Source: Bacteroidota bacterium
Lineage (GTDB): Bacteria; Bacteroidota; Bacteroidia; Chitinophagales; Chitinophagaceae
Direction: 5' to 3'
Length of the DNA stretch: 64,000 nt
NCBI GenBank assembly: GCA_016715505.1
Contig: JADJZY010000007.1
Coordinates: forward strand, 62,001 to 126,000
Shown: piece by piece, positions 53,418-62,121 of the stretch
Layout of the letters: every line of letters begins with the position of its first letter
How positions within the stretch are numbered: position 1 is the stretch's first letter
Translations under genes and position numbers: made by a program
Notes under the pieces: model-generated
What the model saw: only the letters and a program-made list of their open reading frames with translations
What the model was told of the DNA's origin: nothing
Database searches by the model: none

Positions 53418-53540
53418 TGTACCTCTTCCCCCCCCCACCACTCTTTGTCCTTTTTTTCTTTGGAGTTGGTATAACAATACAGCTTCATTACCCGCGCCTT
53501 GAATCTACCGCATTTCTGAGTTATTCAGTAGCCCCTATTT

Positions 53541-53782
53541 AGGGCTTGCTGATTAACTTGAAAATAGTTGATTTCATTACATTATGGAGTGAATTTCCTT
53601 CATATAGATGCACAAGAATTTTTTATTGCTCTTCAATAAGCTTGCAGTTTTTTTCTGATTTTCACTTCTCATATGCATCTTCAAATTCCGCGTCATCGTC
53701 CAAGGGCTGCCCCGTACGTACGGGGCTACCCCTCGAACGCTTCCTTGAATTTGAAGCGCCTATGAGATAATCAGCAAGCCCT
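53541..53782. mobile_element. MITE-like element, copy B (242 bp)
   Basis: Ends are AGGGCTTGCTGATTA (53541-53555) and its exact complement (53768-53782), a perfect 15-base terminal inverted repeat. ATTT occurs directly on both sides and may be a 4-base target duplication. It contains the 18-base palindrome GCCCCGTACGTACGGGGC (53709-53726). It lies in opposite orientation to copy A (39251-39468) and shares the arm next to the palindrome closely; the other arm has diverged. No coding content. Confidence 0.82.
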
Positions 53783-53826
53783 ATTTATTCTCGTGAATTC
53801 CCTATTTTTGGAGCGTTTAAAGGTTC

Positions 53827-54804
53827 GTGAAAAAAGTCAAATACTACTACAGCACCAAGACCCAGCAGTTTGAACCTCTTCAATTGCCCTGGTGGAAATG
53901 GGCTCTCCGAATTTTCGGTTTCTTGTCGGCAATACTTGTAAGTGCAGCGATTATTGTCGCCCTTGCCTTTCGTTATCTTCAATCGCCCAACGAAAAACGA
54001 ATGAGTATGCAATTGAATCAGTTGCAGGAACGATATGATGTATTGCGTAAAGATTTAAGGGAAGCCCAGGATGAATTAAAACAATTAGAAAAAAGAGACA
54101 ACGAGGTTTATCGTGTCATCTTTGAAGCAGATCCTTTGCCTGATCAGGTGAGAGCGGGAAATATAAAAATTGATGAAAAGGAATTGGATAAAAAACTCTC
54201 TCCCCTGAACAATGAAGAACTTCTGAAGCAGTTGCAACAAAGCATGGCTCGTTTTCATCAACGACTAAAAATTCAACAAGGTTCTTACGACACTTTGCAA
54301 AAATTTATTGAAAAGAAACAAGAAATGTTGGCCAGCATTCCTTCTATACAACCAGTTTCAAACCGACAATTGGAAAGAATCGCATCCGGATTTGGTGTCC
54401 GCATTGATCCGATTTATAAAATATTGAAATTTCATGCCGGACTCGATTTTACGGCACCCACTGGAACACCCGTTTATGCCACCGGTGATGGAGTGGTTGA
54501 ATCGGCCGATTATCAGGCGGGAGGATATGGCAATAATATCTGGCTCCGACATGGTTATGGTTATCGAACACATTATGCGCATATGGTTAAATTGAAATCG
54601 GTTGTGGGTCAAAAAGTGCAACGTGGGGAGGTGATAGGCTGGGTTGGCAGCACCGGTAAAAGCACAGGACCACATCTGCATTATGAAGTAGAGCGGAATG
54701 GTGAAAAAATTGACCCGGTCCATTTTTTCTATAATGATCTGAAAGCAGAGGATTTTGACCGGATGGTGAAAATGGCGGAGGCGGGAAATCAGAGCTTTGA
54801 TTAA
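53827..54804 (+). CDS. M23-family peptidoglycan endopeptidase
   Basis: A 325-residue protein starting at GTG 53827. It has one membrane helix (about 30-50), a coiled coil (about 58-175) and a C-terminal LytM/M23 domain (about 180-300). The zinc ligands are complete: H203 and D207 in FHAGLDF, and H285 in HLHYE with H283 as the catalytic His. It should therefore cut peptide cross-links in peptidoglycan, unlike the EnvC-like protein at 13200, whose site is degenerate. The gene is downstream of the MITE copy B and 126 bases upstream of the cytochrome oxidase genes. Membrane-anchored M23 proteins of this shape often act in elongation or division. Confidence 0.92.
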   Translation: MKKVKYYYSTKTQQFEPLQLPWWKWALRIFGFLSAILVSAAIIVALAFRYLQSPNEKRMSMQLNQLQERYDVLRKDLREAQDELKQLEKRDNEVYRVIFEADPLPDQVRAGNIKIDEKELDKKLSPLNNEELLKQLQQSMARFHQRLKIQQGSYDTLQKFIEKKQEMLASIPSIQPVSNRQLERIASGFGVRIDPIYKILKFHAGLDFTAPTGTPVYATGDGVVESADYQAGGYGNNIWLRHGYGYRTHYAHMVKLKSVVGQKVQRGEVIGWVGSTGKSTGPHLHYEVERNGEKIDPVHFFYNDLKAEDFDRMVKMAEAGNQSFD

Positions 54805-54930
54805 TCAACAGCCTGCAAATCACCTCATGGAGCATCTAAAGGCTATTTTTTCCTGTATTTTCTATGAATGTCAAGATTCTGTCATTAAATTTGCCCAACT
54901 TCAGGCTCAAACACCCGAGGTTGACCAAAA

Positions 54931-55509
54931 ATGAGTACCATCAGCGCACAAAGACAAAAAATCCATCCGCACAAATTACTGATGTGGATAGCGATTGCCA
55001 GTATTTGTATGATGTTTGCCGGCTGGACCAGCGCCTTTATGGTGCGGAAAGCACAGGGTAATTGGCTGATATTCACCATGCCAGTTTCTTTCTGGATTTC
55101 AACGGCTGTCATTATTCTGAGCAGTTTTACCATGCATCTTTCGGTGAAAGCCTTTAAGGCCCGGGAGATGACCAAGTACAAATCCTTGTTTGGCCTGACT
55201 GCGATGTTGGGTCTTGCATTTATGATATTACAGTTCAGTGGGTTTTATGAAATGCATAGTGCCGGCATCACCCTGAAAAGCGTGGCCGAAGGTGTTTCGG
55301 GCAGTTTTATTTATGTCATTTCAGGCGTTCACTTACTGCATATGTTGGGTGGAGTCATTGCCCTGCTTTTGGTTTTTTTACGAAATCATTTCCGTACCCG
55401 AACAAAAGTGTACAGTTCCAATGGGTTGGAAATTCTGGCCACTTACTGGCATTTTGTAGATGTCCTTTGGATTTATTTATTCTTATTCTTTTTTATCAAT
55501 CAAAAATAA
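54931..55509 (+). CDS. Cytochrome c oxidase subunit III (first copy)
   Basis: A 192-residue membrane protein with five helices, typical of heme-copper oxidase subunit III. The family segment GVHLLHMLGGVIAL and the terminal TYWHFVDVLWIYLF are conserved. Subunit III surrounds the catalytic subunit and supports proton uptake. It is the first of three consecutive oxidase genes, followed after 12 bases by a second, longer subunit III. Two adjacent subunit III genes are common in Bacteroidota caa3-type clusters. Subunits I and II are not in the window. Confidence 0.9.
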   Translation: MSTISAQRQKIHPHKLLMWIAIASICMMFAGWTSAFMVRKAQGNWLIFTMPVSFWISTAVIILSSFTMHLSVKAFKAREMTKYKSLFGLTAMLGLAFMILQFSGFYEMHSAGITLKSVAEGVSGSFIYVISGVHLLHMLGGVIALLLVFLRNHFRTRTKVYSSNGLEILATYWHFVDVLWIYLFLFFFINQK

Positions 55510-55521
55510 CAGCGATCTAGC

Positions 55522-56271
55522 ATGAGTTCAGTAGCAATAGACAAAAAGAAGTCCTGGGGAGGCGGCCAAAGTCCGTTTAACCTGAGTTATGGTAAAATCA
55601 TGATGTGGTATTTCCTCATGAGTGATGCCTTTACTTTTGGGGCTTTCCTGATTTCATACGGTACCACCCGTTTTTTTAGTAGCATTTGGCCAAATCCCAA
55701 TGAAGTTTTCGCTTCTTTCCCTTGGTTTGCCCCGAATGGTGGTGCACCAATGGCCTTTGTGAGTTTGATGACTTTTATCCTCATCATTAGTTCGGTGACG
55801 ATGGTATTGGCTGTACATGCCGGACATTGCCGCGATAAAGCCGGCGTGATCAAATGGATGGTTTGGACAATTATTGGTGGACTGGCATTCCTTTCTTGTC
55901 AGGCCTGGGAGTGGTGGCATTTGAACCATCATGGAGCCTGGTGGGGATCATTTGTGCCTGATGCAAACGGTGTTATACCTCATGTAGAAAATGTGACCCA
56001 TTTTTATGGATCAGAAGTAACACCAGCATTGGTTGCTTCGGATGGCGCATTTGCTGCACATAAATTCTTTAATTTCTTTTTCAGTATTACTGGTTTCCAT
56101 GGTGCTCACGTAGCTTCAGGGGTGGTGCTGAACATCATTATTTTATTAAACACCATCAATGGAACCTACGAAAAACGTGGGCATTACGAAATGGTTGAAA
56201 AGGTTGGTTTATACTGGCACTTTGTAGACCTCGTTTGGGTGTTTGTATTCACATGCTTTTATTTACTTTAA
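55522..56271 (+). CDS. Cytochrome c oxidase subunit III (second copy)
   Basis: A 249-residue subunit III homologue with six or seven membrane helices. Conserved are the N-terminal KIMMWYFLMSDAFTFGAFL, the quinol/cytochrome oxidase segment FFFSITGFHGAHVASGVVL, and the C-terminal LYWHFVDLVWVFVFTCFYLL. The His and Glu residues in the FHGAHV and WEWWHL regions are the family's. It overlaps nothing and is followed by the subunit IV gene, whose ATG at 56292 is 20 bases after this stop. Confidence 0.92.
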   Translation: MSSVAIDKKKSWGGGQSPFNLSYGKIMMWYFLMSDAFTFGAFLISYGTTRFFSSIWPNPNEVFASFPWFAPNGGAPMAFVSLMTFILIISSVTMVLAVHAGHCRDKAGVIKWMVWTIIGGLAFLSCQAWEWWHLNHHGAWWGSFVPDANGVIPHVENVTHFYGSEVTPALVASDGAFAAHKFFNFFFSITGFHGAHVASGVVLNIIILLNTINGTYEKRGHYEMVEKVGLYWHFVDLVWVFVFTCFYLL

Positions 56272-56291
56272 AAAATATTTACAAGGATCAT

Positions 56292-56684
56292 ATGTCACAT
56301 TTCAGCGATTACGAAGCCGATCAGTCCAGGTTATATAATATCAACCATCATGAAGATAAAAATTCGGCACACAGCAAAGCCAAAGTAAAAAAGATATGGC
56401 AGGTTACTGGTATCCTGACGATTGTTACCATCGTTGAGGTGGTTCTGGGTTTATATGGAACCAATATGGGGATGCCAAAATGGTTGATCAATACATTTTT
56501 CATTTTACTCACCCTGTTTAAAGCAGGATATATCGTGAAAGTGTTTATGCATTTGGGTGATGAACTCAAAAATATGATTCTTACCATCATGATTCCGTTG
56601 ACACTCTTCATTTGGTTTATTCTTGCCTTCTTGTGGGATGGAAGTTTCTGGTTGTGGATCAATCATCATTTCGGCATCCGATAA
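56292..56684 (+). CDS. Cytochrome c oxidase subunit IV-family protein
   Basis: A 130-residue protein starting at ATG 56292 with an N-terminal charged and His-rich stretch (about 1-30) and three membrane helices, as in bacterial subunit IV (COX4_pro). The conserved HLGDE segment sits between helices 2 and 3. It stabilises the oxidase. A terminator follows at 56714, so the three oxidase genes end here without the assembly factors (SCO, DUF420, CyoE) that usually accompany them in Bacteroidota. Confidence 0.85.
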   Translation: MSHFSDYEADQSRLYNINHHEDKNSAHSKAKVKKIWQVTGILTIVTIVEVVLGLYGTNMGMPKWLINTFFILLTLFKAGYIVKVFMHLGDELKNMILTIMIPLTLFIWFILAFLWDGSFWLWINHHFGIR

Positions 56685-56713
56685 GCCTTATCTGATTCAA
56701 TAATTTGTTCAAA

Positions 56714-56735
56714 GCCCTCCCGTTTCGGAGGGTTT
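56714..56735 (+). terminator. Intrinsic terminator after the oxidase genes
   Basis: Stem CCCTCC (56714-56719) with GGAGGG (56726-56731), loop CGTTTC, followed by TTTT. It is 30 bases past the subunit IV stop. Confidence 0.75.
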
Positions 56736-56831
56736 TGTCGTGAAAAGAATGGATTTCGTCCGTTTTTAATTGGTACGAATTTTGTATAAACATCTGCTTA
56801 ACATTATATTTAAATTCTAAAATGAAAGAGT

Positions 56832-58748
56832 ATGAAGAAAATTATCTTAACCTTCCTGGCGGCTTCAGCGATGTTGCCGGCCAGTATGCAGGCACAAAGG
56901 GTCTGCGGAACTGATGAACATCATCAGCATTTAATGCAAACAGATCCCGAATACGTTAAACAGCGGGAACAAATTGAACAACATACGCAGCAGTATGTGC
57001 AAAATCCCACGCAAACGCGGGCGGTAGTTACTATTCCTGTGGTTGTTCATGTGGTTTACAACACGGCAGCACAAAACATTTCCGACGCCCAAATTCAGTC
57101 GCAAATGACGGTACTCAATAATGATTTCCGTAAATTGAATGCAGACTGGACACTGACGCCTTCAGCTTTTCAGGGATTGGTGGCAGATTGTGAAGTCAAT
57201 TTTTGTTTGGCTCAGCAAGATCCAAATGGTAACCCCACCACAGGTATTGTTCGCAAAAGCACATCAGTTACTTCTTTTTCATCCAACAATGCTGTAAAAT
57301 ATGATGCTCAGGGTGGTAGTAATGCCTGGGATCGCAGCAGATATCTGAATATCTGGGTTTGTAACTTGGGTGGCGGATTATTGGGGTATGCACAATTTCC
57401 TGGTGGCGCAGCTGCGACTGATGGCGTAGTATGTACACATACAGGGTTCGGAACTACCGGAACCGCTGCCGCACCATTTAATAAAGGCCGTACTGCAACC
57501 CATGAAGTGGGTCACTGGTTAAATTTATACCATATCTGGGGAGATGATGGAACCGGATGTACAGGTTCTGATTTGGTGGGAGATACCCCGAATGCCGGAG
57601 GTCCGAATTATGGTTGCCCTACCTATCCAAAAGTATCCTGCAGCAATGGCCCGAATGGAGACATGTTCATGAACTACATGGATTATTCGGATGATGCTTG
57701 TATGTATATGTTTACTGCCGGACAAAAAACAAGATTAAGTGCCTTATTTGCGGTGGGTGGAGCGAGAGCGTCTCTCACAACTTCTAATGGATGTACACCT
57801 CCTTCTGGTACAACTTGCGGAACACCTAGCGGTGTGAATGCCACTGGTATCACGACAAGTGGAGCAACAATCGGGTGGACAGCCGTTGCCGGAGCAAGCA
57901 GTTATAATATACAATACAAACTATCAACAGCCACAACTTGGACTACCACCACTTCCAGTACGAACTCCAAAGCCTTGACCGGATTAACTGCTGCTACAGC
58001 CTATAATGTGCAAGTGCAAGCCGTTTGTACAGGAGGAAGCAGTACTTACAGTTCGCCAATTACTTTCACAACAATCACAGCAGGTGGCGGTGGTACATGT
58101 ACCAACAACTACGAACCGAACAATACAAGAACTGCTGATGCATCTGTTGCCGTTAATACAGATATTGTTTCAATGATTGGAACCAGCACGGATAAGGATT
58201 ATTACAAAATCGTTACAACTACGGCAGCACCTAAATTAAAAGTAACGCTTACCAATTTGCCTTTCGACTATGATTTAAAATTGTATCGATCGAACGGTAC
58301 TTTATTGGCAACAGCCCAAAACGGCGGAACAAGCAGCGAAACCATCACTTACAATACCGGAACCACCGGCGCTACCTATTACTTGCATGTATATGGTTAT
58401 AATGGTGCATTCAGTGCTTCGCAGTGTTATACTTTACGAGCCAATACCAGTGCCACTAATTTCCGTTTAGATGGATCTGAGGAGCAAATGGAAAAAGCGG
58501 CGCTCAATATATTCCCGAATCCGGCCAATGACAAAGCGGGTATTCAATTCTTTGCAGTAGGAAATCAGGAAGTGGTTGTGAACCTTTACAATGCGATGGG
58601 CCAAAAACTCCAAAGCATTCAGGCCATAACGGTTGAAGGAGAAAACAATTTGTATGTAGATTTAAGCACATTCAGTTCGGGCATGTATATGTTAGAATTG
58701 ATTGAAGGTGAAGAAAGAAAGATACAGAAGTTTACTATTCAGAAATAA
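56832..58748 (+). CDS. Secreted M43-type zinc metalloprotease with T9SS sorting domain
   Basis: A 638-residue exported protease. After the signal peptide (about 1-22) and a short propeptide comes the catalytic domain (about 65-315) with the metzincin motif HEVGHWLNLYH (H224, E225, H228, H234) and, downstream, NYMDYSDDACMYMFT, which contains the Met-turn; this is the pappalysin (M43) pattern. A fibronectin type III domain (about 335-415) and a PPC domain (about 430-535) follow, then a T9SS type A sorting domain (about 560-638). It should be an extracellular protease active on proteins outside the cell. A strong terminator follows at 58771. Confidence 0.95.
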   Translation: MKKIILTFLAASAMLPASMQAQRVCGTDEHHQHLMQTDPEYVKQREQIEQHTQQYVQNPTQTRAVVTIPVVVHVVYNTAAQNISDAQIQSQMTVLNNDFRKLNADWTLTPSAFQGLVADCEVNFCLAQQDPNGNPTTGIVRKSTSVTSFSSNNAVKYDAQGGSNAWDRSRYLNIWVCNLGGGLLGYAQFPGGAAATDGVVCTHTGFGTTGTAAAPFNKGRTATHEVGHWLNLYHIWGDDGTGCTGSDLVGDTPNAGGPNYGCPTYPKVSCSNGPNGDMFMNYMDYSDDACMYMFTAGQKTRLSALFAVGGARASLTTSNGCTPPSGTTCGTPSGVNATGITTSGATIGWTAVAGASSYNIQYKLSTATTWTTTTSSTNSKALTGLTAATAYNVQVQAVCTGGSSTYSSPITFTTITAGGGGTCTNNYEPNNTRTADASVAVNTDIVSMIGTSTDKDYYKIVTTTAAPKLKVTLTNLPFDYDLKLYRSNGTLLATAQNGGTSSETITYNTGTTGATYYLHVYGYNGAFSASQCYTLRANTSATNFRLDGSEEQMEKAALNIFPNPANDKAGIQFFAVGNQEVVVNLYNAMGQKLQSIQAITVEGENNLYVDLSTFSSGMYMLELIEGEERKIQKFTIQK

Positions 58749-58770
58749 CTGAGTCTTTCAGTAAAAATTG

Positions 58771-58803
58771 ATAGGTGGTTCATTGGAGCCACCTATCTTT
58801 TTT
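58771..58803 (+). terminator. Intrinsic terminator after the metalloprotease gene
   Basis: An 11-pair stem ATAGGTGGTTC/GAGCCACCTAT (one G-T pair, 58771-58781 and 58786-58796), loop ATTG, followed by a T6 run from 58798. Confidence 0.85.
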
Positions 58804-58985
58804 ATGTATCAGCATATTCGCAGGAAGTGGTTTTTGCGGCAACGATAGAAATGGAAAGCCCGCAATCCGCTTTAGCGGTGAGGACTTGAAATGGATAGCG
58901 TGCCCGGCCGCCCCTGAAAAGCGCACAATAAAAGGGATACTATATTTTGCGGATAGCGATCGATTGTTATGAGGTTCCACCACGA
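58804..58985 (+). other. Possible structured or repeated non-coding element
   Basis: Between the terminator and the next gene lies about 180 bases that are richer in G and C than the surroundings. It includes a perfect hairpin CCGCTTTAGCGG near 58868-58879, a doubled motif (GAAATGGAAAGCCCG at about 58849 and GAAATGGATAGCGTGCCCG at about 58888) and a third partial GCGGATAGC near 58952. The only other GCGGATAGC I noticed is inside the hairpin array at 10231. No ORF is convincing. It may be a conserved RNA or a dispersed intergenic repeat; I could not compare it with known families. Confidence 0.45.
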
Positions 58986-59089
58986 ACCAGTTTAGGAATT
59001 TACTCAGGAATTATCAGCATTGACTCAAAATTCAGGGAGATTGCTCATTCATACATTTCCCGTTTGATGAGCGCATCTACTTTTGGGCC

Positions 59090-60910
59090 ATGAAAACACA
59101 ACAATTATCGGGCCTACAGATACTCCATCCATTGCTCATACTTGTGGCCTGTATTTTTTGTTCCAATACATCCACAGCACAAAGCGACTATCGACATAGT
59201 TTGTTAGATCATGCTGCGGCGCCAAATACAATTGTTTATACTTCGGATCTTGAAGTGAAGAATAGTCAGGTTGCTGTCACTGGACTTTACGCCCCTTTAA
59301 GCAATGACATACCCGGTATACAAAATGCATTGGGTGTAAACAGAATCTTTTTATCGCTGATTCATAATAATGGGACAATGATTCATAAAGCCTATTTGCT
59401 GAATGCGATAGATGCCTTTCAGATTCAGGCAAATTTTAGGTATGTGGTGCATGAAGTAAAAGAAGACGGATTTGGGTACGTGATTTGTGGAATGATGAAC
59501 AGCACCTTGCCCGGCAATAGTTATTCGAGAGCCTTTGTATTAAAGGTTGATCAATGGGGGGATTATCAGTGGTTTAGAACTTATCAGATACCAGCTTCCG
59601 TATCCTGTTGTTGGAATAGTATTGAACAGATCAAGAATACAAACAATGTTACTATTGGATATTTGGCGGCAGGCTATCGGATGGATAATCAATATTTAAA
59701 ACGAGCTGTGATGATACGGATTGATACAGTTGGCAATGTAGCGAACACCCTTTATCAATTGCAGGAAGCTCCGATATTGGGCTATGCGATGCAAAGTGAG
59801 TATAAGAAAGTCATTCGTTATGATCAGCAACATTTATCAGCGATTGGATATTGCGGATTAATTGGAGATAATTGTGGTAAGTTGTTGCAGCAAGATATAC
59901 TGTTGACGATGTATTCCCTGAATCATAGTGTGGCGAGTAAACGTTTGGGAACTGCAGGTTTTGGCGCTTTTAACAGACGTATTGATGAAGGGGTTTCTCT
60001 GGTAAAAATACCCACGGGTCTTGTGCTTTTAAGTCGATATTATAATGGAAATGGGTTGCCTTGTGCCACACAACCCGATCATTTAGGGTGTTTATCCCAG
60101 GTGTTGATTGGTACGCCCATGAATCCGGCAAGCTGGTTTGTGACCAAGTCGTTGAAGTATAATGCCTACAGCGGATTTGGGTTCAGAGATTACCCGAGAG
60201 ATTTATTGTATGAAACAGCTTCCGGGAATAGTCCAAATATTTGGGCATACGGTCAGTATTTCGGAAACCGGAGTTATTTATTCAGAATGAATATGACGAG
60301 CGGCAACTTTTTGCAGACACCCCGACTGATGAATAATCATATGGGCGCTGCGAATGTTGATTCCCGAACGATTGCCTGGAATAGTTCAAATCGGGTGATT
60401 GGTATGACCAATTTGATGACCAATAAATATTCTGTTTTTGAAATAATCAACAATGGCAATCAGGGTTGTAAAAGCGATTCAACATGGTTTGGTTTTTTGG
60501 GAGATAGTGTTTATACCGATTTAAGAAACCATGATTCATTGACTTGTTTATCGTATATCGTTCAACATTTTAGTCCGGATGTGACGGTAAACCGAACAAA
60601 TTTATGCGGAACATTGGTTGCACGGCCGGTGCAGGGAGAAGGGGAAGAGAATGGGGGTAGTGATTTGAAACTTTTTCCCAATCCGGCCGACAACCAAATA
60701 ACGCTACGATTTACTTTGGAAAATAAGAGCGATTGTACGGTACGAATATATCATTTGTTGGGAAGAGGGGTGTTTGAGCGGCGTTATGTTGGATTGGAAG
60801 CGGGCGTTCAGGATTTAACCATGGATGTGTCGGGTTTAAGTGCAGGCGTATATATGCTGATGTTGGATCATGGTCAAGGCGTGCAAGCGCTGCGATTCGT
60901 GAAGCATTGA
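59090..60910 (+). CDS. Secreted protein of unknown function with T9SS sorting domain
   Basis: A 606-residue exported protein. The signal peptide is slightly long (about 1-33, ending near STAQ). Residues 40-500 form repeats of about 50-70 residues with beta-propeller-like phrases such as FGYVICGMMNSTLPGNSYSR and TIGYLAAGYRM, and a few Cys. The last 80 residues are a T9SS type A sorting domain (LKLFPNPADNQITLRF through LSAGVYMLML). It is probably a surface or extracellular repeat protein; no enzymatic motif was found. It has a TACTTTTG -7-like element at 59078, only 5 bases before the ATG, which would make the transcript nearly leaderless. Confidence 0.87.
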   Translation: MKTQQLSGLQILHPLLILVACIFCSNTSTAQSDYRHSLLDHAAAPNTIVYTSDLEVKNSQVAVTGLYAPLSNDIPGIQNALGVNRIFLSLIHNNGTMIHKAYLLNAIDAFQIQANFRYVVHEVKEDGFGYVICGMMNSTLPGNSYSRAFVLKVDQWGDYQWFRTYQIPASVSCCWNSIEQIKNTNNVTIGYLAAGYRMDNQYLKRAVMIRIDTVGNVANTLYQLQEAPILGYAMQSEYKKVIRYDQQHLSAIGYCGLIGDNCGKLLQQDILLTMYSLNHSVASKRLGTAGFGAFNRRIDEGVSLVKIPTGLVLLSRYYNGNGLPCATQPDHLGCLSQVLIGTPMNPASWFVTKSLKYNAYSGFGFRDYPRDLLYETASGNSPNIWAYGQYFGNRSYLFRMNMTSGNFLQTPRLMNNHMGAANVDSRTIAWNSSNRVIGMTNLMTNKYSVFEIINNGNQGCKSDSTWFGFLGDSVYTDLRNHDSLTCLSYIVQHFSPDVTVNRTNLCGTLVARPVQGEGEENGGSDLKLFPNPADNQITLRFTLENKSDCTVRIYHLLGRGVFERRYVGLEAGVQDLTMDVSGLSAGVYMLMLDHGQGVQALRFVKH

Positions 60911-61279
60911 TGGGAGAATGTGGTTGGCGCCATTTATACATCAAAAGCTAAGAGTGCGTATAGAAGTCTGGTTGGGAAGAGGTTAAACGGGATGCAGGCG
61001 GTAAAAGAGTTGGGAAGTCTGGTTTACCGGAAGGAAGAATCAACGATAAAAAGTTGAAGAGACGATGTAGGGATTTGTGAAGAAAGGCATCTCGGATGAA
61101 CGTCCAGTGAACAAACAACACCGAATGAACACCAAAAGAGCCGGCCATAGGCCGGCTCTTAACATTTTAAGCCAAATGATATTGTTGAGCTGAATCTGAA
61201 TTCAATCATTCACGCGGGTGACGTTTCTGCTGAATTCATTTCACCAATCTGATAGTCTTTCGATGATTTGAAATGAACA
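60911..61279. terminator. Intergenic region with perfect hairpin terminator at 61136-61160
   Basis: In 369 bases without a convincing gene, the hairpin AAGAGCCGGCC/GGCCGGCTCTT (61136-61146 and 61150-61160, loop ATA) is perfect over 11 pairs. On the minus strand it is followed by TTTT and so ends the peroxiredoxin transcript; on the plus strand it lacks a T-tract. A short direct repeat GAAGTCTGGTT occurs at about 60964 and 61014. Confidence 0.75.
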
Positions 61280-61909
61280 TTAATGCTCGCTCAAATATGC
61301 AGCCACGCCGGCGTGGTCAGCTTTCATACCACTTTTACCTTTATTCCAGTTAGCAGGACAAACTTCACCATTCTCTTCGTTAAATTGCAAAGCATCTAAA
61401 ATCCGAATGGCCTCATCTACATTTCGACCAAGAGGTAAGTCATTGACCAATTCATGACGAACTTTTCCATCGCGATCAATCAGGAATAATGCTCTATAGG
61501 CAACCAATTCACCTTCTGCTTCCATTTGACCCATATCGTTATATCCCCATTCTCCAACCAACACATCGTAGTTGAATGAAATGGTTTTATTCGTATCTGC
61601 AACAATCGGATAGGTAACACCTTGTATTCCCCCTCTTTCTTTTGGCATTTGCAGCCATCCCCAATGTGATTGCTCTGTATCGGTTGAAACGGCAATTACT
61701 TCACAATTCCTGGATTTAAATTCATCCAATTTCTCCTGGAAGGCGTGTAATTCTGTTGGGCAGACAAATGTGAAGTCTTTGGGATAAAAAAACAGGATCA
61801 CGTATTTACCTGCATATTGTTCCAAACTAAAATTGTCTACAATTTCAACTCCATTGATAACCGCTTTTGCATTGAAAGCGGGTGCTTTTTTTCCGACTAA
61901 TACTGCCAT
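61280..61909 (-). CDS. Typical 2-Cys peroxiredoxin
   Basis: A 209-residue AhpC/Prx1-type peroxiredoxin. The peroxidatic Cys is C50 in FTFVCPTE, the resolving Cys is C184 in NGEVCPANW, and the conserved Thr and Arg lie in the PTE and RALFLIDRDG segments. It reduces hydrogen peroxide and organic peroxides, recycled by thioredoxin or AhpF. The TlpA-like thioredoxin lipoprotein gene at 62122 is divergent and is not an obvious partner because it faces the periplasm. Upstream is a candidate promoter and a palindrome (see 61930-61974). Confidence 0.95.
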   Translation of the reverse strand: MAVLVGKKAPAFNAKAVINGVEIVDNFSLEQYAGKYVILFFYPKDFTFVCPTELHAFQEKLDEFKSRNCEVIAVSTDTEQSHWGWLQMPKERGGIQGVTYPIVADTNKTISFNYDVLVGEWGYNDMGQMEAEGELVAYRALFLIDRDGKVRHELVNDLPLGRNVDEAIRILDALQFNEENGEVCPANWNKGKSGMKADHAGVAAYLSEH

Positions 61910-61929
61910 ATATTGTTTATTTAGGAGCG

Positions 61930-61974
61930 CAAAAATAAGGTAAGATTTTATTAATTGACTATATAATCAATTAA
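61930..61974 (-). promoter_or_regulatory. Peroxiredoxin promoter region with palindromic site
   Basis: On the minus strand TATTTTTG (61937 to 61930) matches the TAnnTTTG -7 consensus, 20 bases before the ATG at 61909. Just upstream, 61951-61974 is the inverted repeat TTAATTGA/TCAATTAA with an 8-base spacer. It covers about the -15 to -40 region, as an operator would. OxyR or PerR control would be typical for a peroxiredoxin, but the site does not clearly match either consensus. Confidence 0.45.
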
Positions 61975-62121
61975 AAAGTATAGATATTATTTATATTTAA
62001 ATATGAATTCGGGATTGATAAAATGGATGTACTTCAATCCGATTCTGTGTTTCTATCCGGAAATTCAGGAATCACCTGTTTTTCTGAATGGATTAGCTGC
62101 GAACATGTATTTTTGCTGGTG

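Larger units (their letters stand above)
53092..53540. other. Gene-poor stretch with low-complexity, probably corrupted sequence
   Basis: These 449 bases contain a perfect hairpin CGCTCA/TGAGCG at 53132-53146, a GCCTTC/GAAGGC stem at 53176-53200, a possible gene remnant (53201-53290), and from about 53290 to 53465 a low-complexity stretch dominated by C, G and T runs. ORFs in this stretch are Pro/Gly-rich and do not look like proteins on either strand. Confidence 0.6.

Noticed and set aside
53216..53542. ORFs of 68-108 codons on both strands rich in Pro, Gly and Phe
   Set aside because: They come from the low-complexity C/G/T stretch and have no protein-like composition.
60911..61148. Small minus-strand ORF ending near 60948
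   Set aside because: It spans the perfect hairpin terminator and has no domain or start context.
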